Assembly (NCBI RefSeq): GCF_039537985.1 | Contig: NZ_BAABBN010000012.1 | Coordinates: forward strand, 496,001-560,000 | Direction: 5' to 3' | Source of the DNA: Litoribacillus peritrichatus | GTDB lineage: Bacteria; Pseudomonadota; Gammaproteobacteria; Pseudomonadales; Litoribrevibacteraceae | Length of the DNA: 64,000 nucleotides | Shown: in pieces, positions 42,288 to 49,691 of the stretch | How positions within the stretch are numbered: position 1 is the first letter of the stretch | Layout of the letters: every line of letters begins with the position of its first letter | Position numbers and translations under genes: made by a program | The notes under the pieces: model-generated | What the model was told of the DNA's origin: nothing | What the model saw: the letters and a program-made list of their open reading frames with translations, nothing else | Databases searched by the model: none

Positions 42288-45200
42288 TTAATCTTTGTCT
42301 TCTTTATTCATCCTCATAGCTTCGGCATCAATTTCCGCCATTATTTTATCCACATCAACTGAGTCATCACCGTCTGACGTCAATTCATCAGCTGAAATGT
42401 CCTCCAACGCAGTCAAACTGTCTTCTAATGCGGGCTCATCATCCCCAAGGGTTTCCTCAAAAGCCTTTTCCAGTTCATCTAGGTTCAGGTCATCCGATGA
42501 GTCACCGTCCAGATCATCATCAGAAGTTGCTGAATCCAACAAGCTTTCAAGATCATCACCGGAACCGGAAACGATGTCGTCCAGATCATCACTTCCACCA
42601 AACGCGTCATCTTCCAGATCTTTTGTTAAGGCATCCAACTCAGCATCCAGATCATCAATATCAAACTCTTCTGTGGTCTGAGGGCCATCGTCTGCTTCGG
42701 CCAACAGATCATCCAAAGCCTGATCAATGCTGCTACCAAAGTCATCATCCTCATCCATCAGGTCTTCAGTGTCATTTTCAGACTCAACATCTTCAAAGTC
42801 ATCGAGTTCAAGATCATCGCTTTCCAAAGTAGTCTCTGTGGTACTCGTTTCCTCCAACACCGGCGGCTCAACAGGTGTCTCACTGTCTTCCTCCAGCAGC
42901 TCGTCCAGCGACGAGTTTTCATCTTCGGTTAACGCGTCCATGTCATCAGTCAGATCCTCATCGGAAGAGTCAGGAAGTATTTCATCAAACTCAACTTCAA
43001 TTTCCGGCTCCTGACTTAAGCCTGCATCCTCTTCATCATCAACAAGTTGATCTTCAGCCACAGACTCATCTAACGTAGGAATATCAACTTCCGGTGGAAT
43101 TTCGGCGTCCTCAGCGTCTTCAAGTAAAGCATCCAACTCATTGTTTAAATCTTCCTCTTCAGAGGCTGTCAGCTCCGGATCATCGAACGCGCCTGCTTCG
43201 GAAGCAGAATCTTCATCCATGTCATCCATCATGTCGTCAGCATCGAGATCCATTTCGTTGCCAGAAAGCTCATCCAAAGCTGACACCAATTCATCCTGCT
43301 CCAACTCTGGCACTGAGTCTTCAGACACACCTTCATTAAGAGCATCTTCGGGCACCTCACCCATCCGCTCAAGCTCATCTTTGACAGCATCCACCTGCTC
43401 GCTCAGCTCAGGGCTTTCATCAACGTCCATATTAAGCTCATCACTGCCAAGCTCGCTGAGTTCTCCCATGTCATCGCCGTCATCAGCAGAATCTTGTTCC
43501 TTATTAAACTCCTCCTGCATCTTCTTATGGCTACGCAACTTGTAAAACAAGAAGCCTAAGATTGCAGCCACTAACCCCAACACCCCCAACATAATCCAGG
43601 TGAACAGGTTATCTTCTTCAGGCTCAGCTTCAGGTTCTTGCTCAGGCACTTGATCCGGCTGCGTTGCATCGTCGGTCGGCGCCGACATTTCCTGCTCTTT
43701 AATCGTTGGCTTAATGAATTCGTCTTCTTTTACTTCAGGTTCAGGCGCGATATAACCTTCAGGGAAATGAGGTAAAACCACCTCAAACGGCTTTGGTTTC
43801 AAGCGAAACTCTTTCCCCGTATCCAACACCAACTTCATATCCAGACTAACCAGGTATGTTCCCTGCCCTTTGGTCGGGACAACCTGAACAACCCATTTTT
43901 GACCATCCTGACTCAACACTAATTCCGCTGACGCAATCAAGTTAGAATCATCGGGCGCTCTCACCTTCGCAATCACCGAGGTTTTTTCCAGATCCAACCC
44001 CGACAAAAGCGGCGTAGCAGACACTATCCCAACCGATTCATCGCCCACACCGTCATAAGACACGTCATATGCGAAGGGTTCAAGCACCTCAATGCGGTGC
44101 GTTCGTTCACGCTGGAAGGTTTTTCCATCCACCACCACACTGATTTCAAAGTTACCCGGACGACGTAAGTTCCGAATCTTTTCATAATAGGAATGCGGGT
44201 ACTCACCTTCCGTTTGCAGTTCAATTTCTTTTTGGATGCTCTTACCGGCTTCATTCGTCAGACGTAACTGACCATCCAGTAGCGACAAAAAATCCATTTC
44301 TTTGACTTGACCATCCGCCGAATCAAACCAGGCATGAACATTAATCTCTTCACCGGAAAAGATCGTAGGGGGCAATTCAGCCAACTGCAGGGACAAGTCA
44401 CTAACCACAGTCACCCGGTTATCCGGGTCTGCTTCAGCTTGCAGCATCCATTCGCCTTCGTAAGGGCGTTTAATGGTGATCAGGTCATAATTTGCGTCGG
44501 CATGCCAAGTCACATCCGGATCGTCTGAGTCGGCATTAATGATGGACTCATCAGGAGAAACCAATTGCGTAGCCTGACTGCCTTCTTTCCGGAAAATAAG
44601 GGCTGTAAACTCTTCAATACTGGAGTCGATCAGGAACTTATTATCGGTCAGAGGCACCTGCTCGGCCGGTACAGACTGATCAAACAAGCGAACAAAAGCT
44701 TTTAGTAACTCATCCGAACTTTCGGCAACCGTACTCTTACCTCCGGTACTTAGCGAAAGCTGCTGAAGAAAATCCTGATCCGCTTTATCGGAAAGCGCGA
44801 TGGTATGAAGCTTTACTCCAGCTTCTGCAAATTTTGGAACCAATTCTTTAATGATTCGTTCTTGTTCTTTCTTATTCACTTCCGGGTCTTTATCCACATC
44901 AACCATGCCATCGGTTAACAAGATAAAAAACGGTTCGTATTCAGGTTTCAGTCGGTCTAAGTCGTATCCGGCCGTGTCCAGTGCTGTACCTATGTTTGTA
45001 AATAATCCCACAGACGAAATATCGTTGGATTTAGACTTAGCTTCTTCCTTCCACTTATCATCAATCACCCGATGCTTTACCAGCATATTCACGTACTGGC
45101 CAAACGTCCAAACGCCGGATTTGCTGTCTTCCGGTAACAAATCCACCAGCAATCGCATGGCTGGTGCTCGTAAGTTGTTAGGGTCGGTCTTTTTCATACT

Positions 45201-45386
45201 GCCGGACATGTCAATAATGGTTCGAATGTCCGGTATCTTTTTCTTACCCGAGCTTGGTTGAGTTGCTTCTGACGTGCCGGCAGGCTGAGCAGCTACCTCA
45301 ACACCAGAGACCTCTTCCTCAGCAAAAACGAATCCTCCACCAAAAGCCAACATTGCCAAAGCAATCAGCTGCATCATCAAGCGCAT
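42288..45386 (-). CDS. VWA-domain membrane protein with very long acidic tail (TIGR03503-like)
   Basis: 1032 residues from the ATG at 45386 (GGGAG 5 bases upstream; the frame runs eight codons further). The signal peptide ends in GFVFA. Residues about 52-235 are a VWA domain with intact MIDAS: IIDMSGSM, a Thr in FTNIGTAL and LTDGMVD. Beta-rich domains follow (about 240-560), then one membrane helix (about 595-615) and a cytoplasmic tail of some 400 residues that is dominated by Asp, Glu, Ser and Leu. Membrane VWA proteins of the TIGR03503 group are found in marine gammaproteobacteria; function unknown. The tail may be a low-complexity binding platform. Confidence 0.85.
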   Translation of the reverse strand: MRLMMQLIALAMLAFGGGFVFAEEEVSGVEVAAQPAGTSEATQPSSGKKKIPDIRTIIDMSGSMKKTDPNNLRAPAMRLLVDLLPEDSKSGVWTFGQYVNMLVKHRVIDDKWKEEAKSKSNDISSVGLFTNIGTALDTAGYDLDRLKPEYEPFFILLTDGMVDVDKDPEVNKKEQERIIKELVPKFAEAGVKLHTIALSDKADQDFLQQLSLSTGGKSTVAESSDELLKAFVRLFDQSVPAEQVPLTDNKFLIDSSIEEFTALIFRKEGSQATQLVSPDESIINADSDDPDVTWHADANYDLITIKRPYEGEWMLQAEADPDNRVTVVSDLSLQLAELPPTIFSGEEINVHAWFDSADGQVKEMDFLSLLDGQLRLTNEAGKSIQKEIELQTEGEYPHSYYEKIRNLRRPGNFEISVVVDGKTFQRERTHRIEVLEPFAYDVSYDGVGDESVGIVSATPLLSGLDLEKTSVIAKVRAPDDSNLIASAELVLSQDGQKWVVQVVPTKGQGTYLVSLDMKLVLDTGKEFRLKPKPFEVVLPHFPEGYIAPEPEVKEDEFIKPTIKEQEMSAPTDDATQPDQVPEQEPEAEPEEDNLFTWIMLGVLGLVAAILGFLFYKLRSHKKMQEEFNKEQDSADDGDDMGELSELGSDELNMDVDESPELSEQVDAVKDELERMGEVPEDALNEGVSEDSVPELEQDELVSALDELSGNEMDLDADDMMDDMDEDSASEAGAFDDPELTASEEEDLNNELDALLEDAEDAEIPPEVDIPTLDESVAEDQLVDDEEDAGLSQEPEIEVEFDEILPDSSDEDLTDDMDALTEDENSSLDELLEEDSETPVEPPVLEETSTTETTLESDDLELDDFEDVESENDTEDLMDEDDDFGSSIDQALDDLLAEADDGPQTTEEFDIDDLDAELDALTKDLEDDAFGGSDDLDDIVSGSGDDLESLLDSATSDDDLDGDSSDDLNLDELEKAFEETLGDDEPALEDSLTALEDISADELTSDGDDSVDVDKIMAEIDAEAMRMNKEDKD

Positions 45387-45863
45387 GAAATCTCCCTTAA
45401 AACCTGTCATCTAATGATCAATTTCTCTATATTAATAACTATCTATATACCAAACACGCATAACACAATGTCATATTTAGCTTTATCGGCAAAAAAAAAC
45501 CTTTCCGTAGTATTTCGGAAAGGTTTTTTCAACAATTACAGTCTGCGCGAGAAGCTGAACGCCCCCGCCTTACTTCGGAAAGATGAGAGAGAAAATCAAA
45601 TAAATCAACTTGGTTATGAAAAAAGACAACTCTGTTTGCCATAACATCCCTGCTTAAAGTGATTCCATTTTATTACGCTGCATTATGATCCCGATAACTC
45701 ATTGAACCTAACACAACCGTTTAAAAGCATTTTAACTTTCCAGCTTTTTATAATAACTTTAAGTTATAGCACTTTTAACAGAAATCACCATTCACAAAGG
45801 ATAGAAGAAGCGTTTAGCGATCGAATCACGACTAAGCCCCTCTTTCATTGCAGTCTCAGAGCA
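45387..45863. other. Intergenic region with bidirectional terminator
   Basis: About 475 bases without a convincing gene. It contains a strong hairpin, AAAACCTTTCCG (45496-45507) and CGGAAAGGTTTT (45516-45527), with A-run and T-run, and AT-rich sequence on both sides that must include the promoter of the VWA gene. A 76-codon frame on the plus strand has no ribosome binding site or recognisable content. Confidence 0.6.
45491..45529. terminator. Rho-independent terminator
   Basis: 12-bp stem AAAACCTTTCCG / CGGAAAGGTTTT with loop TAGTATTT. On the minus strand it would end transcription from the 137-residue membrane protein gene before the VWA gene. Confidence 0.9.
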
Positions 45864-46277
45864 CTATGATTTGGCTGACGCTTGTTTGTTTGACGCTTTA
45901 CGCGCCTGAACTTTTCCAAGAACGCTTCTGCCAACAACCCCAACAACAGAACAAACCACCAATGAAATCGCAGCGGATATCACTAAATATGGCAATAATT
46001 GGTCAAAGTGCTTCATGCCCTTAAATGCAATATCAACCCCAAGATACGGAATGGCAGGCACCCAGACTTCAGCACCAGAATCAAAAACAACTTGCGCCAT
46101 GGAGCCGCTTAAAAACACGACGACCGACATAAACAGACACTTCAACACGAGATTTTTGACATTGCGAACCAGTAACCAGCCAGCCACAACAACACCCAGA
46201 GCGCTAAACCCATACAACATCCATGCACCTGAGGTAAAAGAATCTGCTGCGCCAATTTGTGAAAATAACGAACTCAT
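45864..46277 (-). CDS. Small membrane protein of unknown function
   Basis: 137 residues with about four hydrophobic segments (residues 18-37, 42-60, about 70-85 and 95-118) and a basic, Lys/Ala-rich C-terminal tail. I recognise no family. It stands alone between ycgN and the VWA gene. The codon use looks like that of its neighbours, and the ATG has no strong ribosome binding site (GGAAAACAGAAA upstream). Confidence 0.68.
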   Translation of the reverse strand: MSSLFSQIGAADSFTSGAWMLYGFSALGVVVAGWLLVRNVKNLVLKCLFMSVVVFLSGSMAQVVFDSGAEVWVPAIPYLGVDIAFKGMKHFDQLLPYLVISAAISLVVCSVVGVVGRSVLGKVQARKASNKQASAKS

Positions 46278-46326
46278 TTTCTGTTTTCCATTCCTGTTGT
46301 ATTCATTAGTCTAATAACCTTCGCGC

Positions 46327-46422
46327 TATTAAATCCAAGTATTTTTTGAACTAAATGCTATTTAATCCAGGCACTTTTTAACCCAAGCAGTATCTAACCC
46401 AGGCACTATTTAACCCAAGCAA
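46327..46422. repeat. Six-unit 16-bp tandem repeat spanning the ycgN stop codon
   Basis: Units begin at 46327, 46343, 46359, 46375, 46391 and 46407. The four proximal to ycgN follow T(A/T)TTTAA(C/T)CCA(A/G)GCA(C/G/A) and alternate in two forms (CCAGGCAC and CCCAAGCA), so a 32-bp double unit has been copied; the distal two are decayed. The last unit encodes the final residues AWVK and the stop of YcgN. Confidence 0.85.
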
Positions 46423-46861
46423 TAATGTGATCTTCCAGTTCATCATCTTCGACAAAGTCTTCAGGTAAAACCTTCCCTTTCAGGGACATCCCTGCTGCAG
46501 CAAGGCTCGATTTCTTGCCGCTCACCAAAGGGTGCCATTCCATTAATTCCTTTCCTTCGTCAAGCAACTTGTACGCGCAGGTTTCAGGCAACCAATCGAC
46601 AGGGATAAAATCGGCAGAAAGCTTCAAACACCCTTCAACCACCTTTCTTCTGTTTTTATAGTCGCTGCACTGGCAGGCTTTCATGTCATACATTCGGCAC
46701 ACCACGTTGGTATACGCGAGCTCACCGCTGTCTTCATCTTCCAGCTTATGTAAACAACACCGACCGCAATTATCACAAAGACTTTCCCATTGTTCGGGGG
46801 TCATGTCTTTCATTGCAGTGGTTTTCCAGAAAGGTAAATCCGTCATGGTCATACCACCCAT
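46406..46861 (-). CDS. ycgN: YcgN-family Cys-cluster protein (UPF0260)
   Basis: 151 residues. The family pattern of eight Cys is present: LCDNCGRCCLHK, CRMYDMKACQCSDY, GCLKL and CAYKL, a zinc- or iron-chelating YkgJ-type cluster. Function unknown. The ATG at 46861 overlaps the ycgL stop by one base; internal Met residues at 4 and 6 are also possible starts. The order rnd-ycgL-ycgN is conserved in Pseudomonas and relatives. The 3' end runs into a 16-bp tandem repeat. Confidence 0.92.
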   Translation of the reverse strand: MGGMTMTDLPFWKTTAMKDMTPEQWESLCDNCGRCCLHKLEDEDSGELAYTNVVCRMYDMKACQCSDYKNRRKVVEGCLKLSADFIPVDWLPETCAYKLLDEGKELMEWHPLVSGKKSSLAAAGMSLKGKVLPEDFVEDDELEDHIIAWVK

Positions 46862-47139
46862 TAATCCGCTTGATTCGGGTCGTACAAATCCAGCAAATAA
46901 TCTTCTTTCGGCGGCGGCATTTGCAAGAAGAAACCTTTAGAGGCGATGTCTTCAAGCACTTTTTCAGCCTCAACACGAGAAAGTTTACTGTCCGGTTTCA
47001 CCAGCATATCCATCACATGAATTGGCTTTCCGAACACCTCAAGTAAGGCTTCAGGCAACTCTTTTAAGCCCTTCAGTTTTTCAATGTATAAGTACATTTC
47101 ATCACGACGCGGGCTTTTATATATAGAACAAACTTTCAT
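46861..47139 (-). CDS. ycgL: YcgL-domain protein
   Basis: 92 residues with the YcgL fold signature: MKVCSIYKSPRRDEMYLYIE at the N-terminus and KGFFLQMPPPKEDYLLDLYD near the C-terminus. Function unknown; it regularly lies next to ribonuclease D. It is 118 bases from rnd and overlaps ycgN by one base. Confidence 0.93.
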   Translation of the reverse strand: MKVCSIYKSPRRDEMYLYIEKLKGLKELPEALLEVFGKPIHVMDMLVKPDSKLSRVEAEKVLEDIASKGFFLQMPPPKEDYLLDLYDPNQAD

Positions 47140-47257
47140 AAATTAATTCACACTCAAAACATTAAACGAAATTTCTTCGCCATCCGTGCTTTCATTTTAA
47201 AAGATAAACTAACCTTTCAACTTATATAACCAATAATTTCTGATGCCCATCAAAGGA

Positions 47258-48418
47258 CTAATCCAATAAGGATTTCATTGCCTCAACAACGCCTTCCTCA
47301 ATCAAATCTTTACGCCAGCCGATAATATCTTCCGGCCAATCACCCATTTCATTATTTCGCCATGCGTGATTAATCATTTCCTGAAACTGCTTCTTACGGC
47401 AAATTACAGCAGCATCAAGATTCTGGCTGAGGGCAGCCTCTTTGACAGGCTTGTAAACAGCATCTAACCAGCTCTTGGCATCTTTTGGCAATAGCGTAAA
47501 ACGTGGCGGCAACAGGTCTTCATCCAGCGCCATCGCCCCTTTTACCAATTCGCCCATCAGGACGCCATAGTTACGAATGATCCCTTTTGGCACAGCCAAT
47601 TGATCAAATTCAACCAGGCTGGTGGATTTTCGAAGGCCTATTTCAACGATCTGACGATCCGCAAGTATCCGGCCTTTCGGAATGTCTTTTTCCGCAGCCA
47701 CTTTTTCTCGCCAAATCGCCAAAGCCCTGACCACCGCCAACGCTCTTCGGTTTAAACGACCAATGCCTTTTACTCGCTGAAAAGGCAAGTCGCCGTTCAT
47801 CTCATACAACTCGCGAGACCGATCCACCAATGTCTGGCAATCCTCGTTGAGCCACGCCAAACGATCGAATTCCGCCAGCTGCTCATACAATTTCAGCCAC
47901 GCCTGAGCCAAATAAATCACATCATCCGCAGCATAACGCACTTGCTGATCAGAAAGCGGACGCCTCAGCCAATCCGACTGAGTTTCATCTTTTTCCAGTT
48001 CCACTTCCAGCATGGTCGATATCATTTTCTGATACCCCACAGACTGACCAAGATTGAGTAACGACATGGCAAGCTGAGTATCATGCAGATTTTCAATCCA
48101 AACACCGGTGCATTGAAATAGCACACCTAAATCTTCGGCCGCGCTGTGCAAAATTTTCACGCAGTCAGACGTCATAACCAACGCCAATGGCGATAAGTCC
48201 ACCCCGGATTTAGGATCAATCAACCAAACACTTTCACCATCAAAAATCTGAATTAACGCGGGTATCGCCCGATAGGTATCCCTACGCACGAACTCAGTAT
48301 CTAACGCAATCCATGGAAGTTCAGACCACTCTTCAGAAAGATCCGTTAACATTTGATCCGTAGTTACAAATTGCACCGGAACATTATTGGTATTCTGAGA
48401 CTGCATAGTTAATTCCAA
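47258..48418 (-). CDS. rnd: Ribonuclease D
   Basis: 386 residues (an ATG four codons in, MQSQNTNN, is an alternative start). DEDD exonuclease motifs: ALDTEFVRRDTY, HSAAEDLGVLF and YAADDVIYLAQAW with the DDxxYL form. The HRDC domain (about 215-295, with VKGIGRLNRRALAVVRALA) follows, then the C-terminal helical domain. The enzyme trims the 3' ends of tRNA precursors and other small RNAs. Confidence 0.95.
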   Translation of the reverse strand: MELTMQSQNTNNVPVQFVTTDQMLTDLSEEWSELPWIALDTEFVRRDTYRAIPALIQIFDGESVWLIDPKSGVDLSPLALVMTSDCVKILHSAAEDLGVLFQCTGVWIENLHDTQLAMSLLNLGQSVGYQKMISTMLEVELEKDETQSDWLRRPLSDQQVRYAADDVIYLAQAWLKLYEQLAEFDRLAWLNEDCQTLVDRSRELYEMNGDLPFQRVKGIGRLNRRALAVVRALAIWREKVAAEKDIPKGRILADRQIVEIGLRKSTSLVEFDQLAVPKGIIRNYGVLMGELVKGAMALDEDLLPPRFTLLPKDAKSWLDAVYKPVKEAALSQNLDAAVICRKKQFQEMINHAWRNNEMGDWPEDIIGWRKDLIEEGVVEAMKSLLD

Positions 48419-48487
48419 TCAACCCATTCATATAAAACAGTGAAATAATTACAGAGACGACTTTAAACAAACGATCCGGAAAACAGC

Positions 48488-49081
48488 CTAAAATGGCTGC
48501 CTATTGGCAAACGCTGTTTTTAAAGTATTGCCGGATAGTGCCTCAAGGTCACCGCCGGAAGGGATGCCACTTGCCAATCGGGTAATTGCAATGTCATCGT
48601 TCACCAGCTGATCTGATATGTACTGTGCGGTTGCATCACCTTCTACCGACGTACCGGTAGCAATGATCAACTCTTTGACTGACTGGCTACGAATCAACTC
48701 AAATAGCTTATCCATACCCAATTCGTAAGGCCCCAGACCATCTAGAGGAGACAAACGCCCCATCAGCACAAAATAACGTCCTGTATAGCCGGAAGTCAGT
48801 TCCAGTGAGTCCACATCTGCGGGGTTTTCTACCACACACAGTTGCGTTTCATCCCGTGACGAATCGTTGCAAATCGAGCAAAGCGCTTGCTCAGTGAAGT
48901 TACGACAACTCTGGCAGTTTTTAATTTGAGTCATGGATTGGCTCAGAACTTCAGCCAGATTCAAACCACCCTTGCGATTCGATTGCAATAAATGCAATGC
49001 CATTCTTCTGGCCGAACGAGGCCCCACTGAAGGAAGCACTCGAAGGCCATCAATCAATGCGTTAAGTAAATCACTACTCAC
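48488..49081 (-). CDS. recR: Recombination mediator RecR
   Basis: 197 residues. N-terminal helix-hairpin-helix (LRVLPSVGPRSARRMALHLL), the C4 zinc finger CQSCRNFTEQALCSIC, and the Toprim domain (LCVVENPADVDSLE onwards). RecR with RecF or RecO loads RecA on gapped DNA. It is 12 bases behind ybaB, in the classical dnaX-ybaB-recR order. Confidence 0.96.
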   Translation of the reverse strand: MSSDLLNALIDGLRVLPSVGPRSARRMALHLLQSNRKGGLNLAEVLSQSMTQIKNCQSCRNFTEQALCSICNDSSRDETQLCVVENPADVDSLELTSGYTGRYFVLMGRLSPLDGLGPYELGMDKLFELIRSQSVKELIIATGTSVEGDATAQYISDQLVNDDIAITRLASGIPSGGDLEALSGNTLKTAFANRQPF

Positions 49082-49093
49082 TTACATCAACTC

Positions 49094-49423
49094 TTAAAAT
49101 GGCATCTTGAAGCCAGGAGGCATGCCCATGCCTGAAGTCAGACCAGACATTTTATCCTGGCTGTTTTGCTCAATACGACGTACTGCGTCGTTTACGGCGG
49201 CAGCTACAAGGTCTTCAATCATCTCACGATCATCGTCATCCGCGATCAGGCTTTCATCGATTTTCACAGATTTAACATCGTGACGGCCATTCATCACCAT
49301 CTTAACCATGCCGGCACCTGCTTCGCCTGTCACTTCAGCATTGGCAACTTCTTCTTGTGCTTTTTGAAGCTGCTCTTGCATTTTCTGAGCTTGCTTCATC
49401 AAATTACCCATACCACCTTTCAT
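49094..49423 (-). CDS. ybaB: YbaB/EbfC nucleoid-associated protein
   Basis: 109 residues. N-terminal helix NLMKQAQKMQEQLQKAQEEV, beta core with GAGMVKMVMNGRHDVKSVKI, and a Met/Gly-rich tail (GLTSGMGMPPGFKMPF). The dimer binds DNA as a tweezer-like fold. It lies between dnaX and recR; a mobile-element-like sequence separates it from dnaX. Confidence 0.95.
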   Translation of the reverse strand: MKGGMGNLMKQAQKMQEQLQKAQEEVANAEVTGEAGAGMVKMVMNGRHDVKSVKIDESLIADDDDREMIEDLVAAAVNDAVRRIEQNSQDKMSGLTSGMGMPPGFKMPF

Positions 49424-49479
49424 AATCTCTAACCTTTTCTATATGTAAAAATCGTGTTGCACATCTTATCACCTTTCTG

Positions 49480-49622
49480 GCAGGCTGTTGAGTTTCGTTA
49501 CCGAGGCAGGACTAACAAGGCAAAATCTCAGGCGAAAACGCGGAGTTTATATTCATAAATGAGCATTTTGAGCCTGATTTTAACGCCGTTAGGGCAACGC
49601 AGATAGGAAATCAACAACCTGC
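49480..49622. mobile_element. 143-bp element with terminal inverted repeats (MITE-like)
   Basis: The ends GCAGGCTGTTGA (49480-49491) and TCAACAACCTGC (49611-49622) are inverted repeats with one mismatch. Inside, AAAATCTCAGGC and GCCTGATTTT form a second inverted pair around CGAAAACGCGGAGTTTA. There is no open reading frame. It lies in the gap between dnaX and ybaB. It could be a non-autonomous transposable element or a structured RNA segment; I have a faint memory of similar intergenic sequences in other marine gammaproteobacteria. Confidence 0.6.
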
Positions 49623-49691
49623 TAGGTTAACTATAGGTGACGAAGACACATACTTGGTGAATAACACCGTTAATCTGTTTATGCGTGCCTT

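Noticed and set aside
42295..43545. Long plus-strand reading frames rich in Ser, Pro and His
   Set aside because: They are the reverse complement of the Asp/Glu/Ser-rich tail of the VWA protein; biased codons on one strand keep stops away on the other. No ribosome binding site or family.
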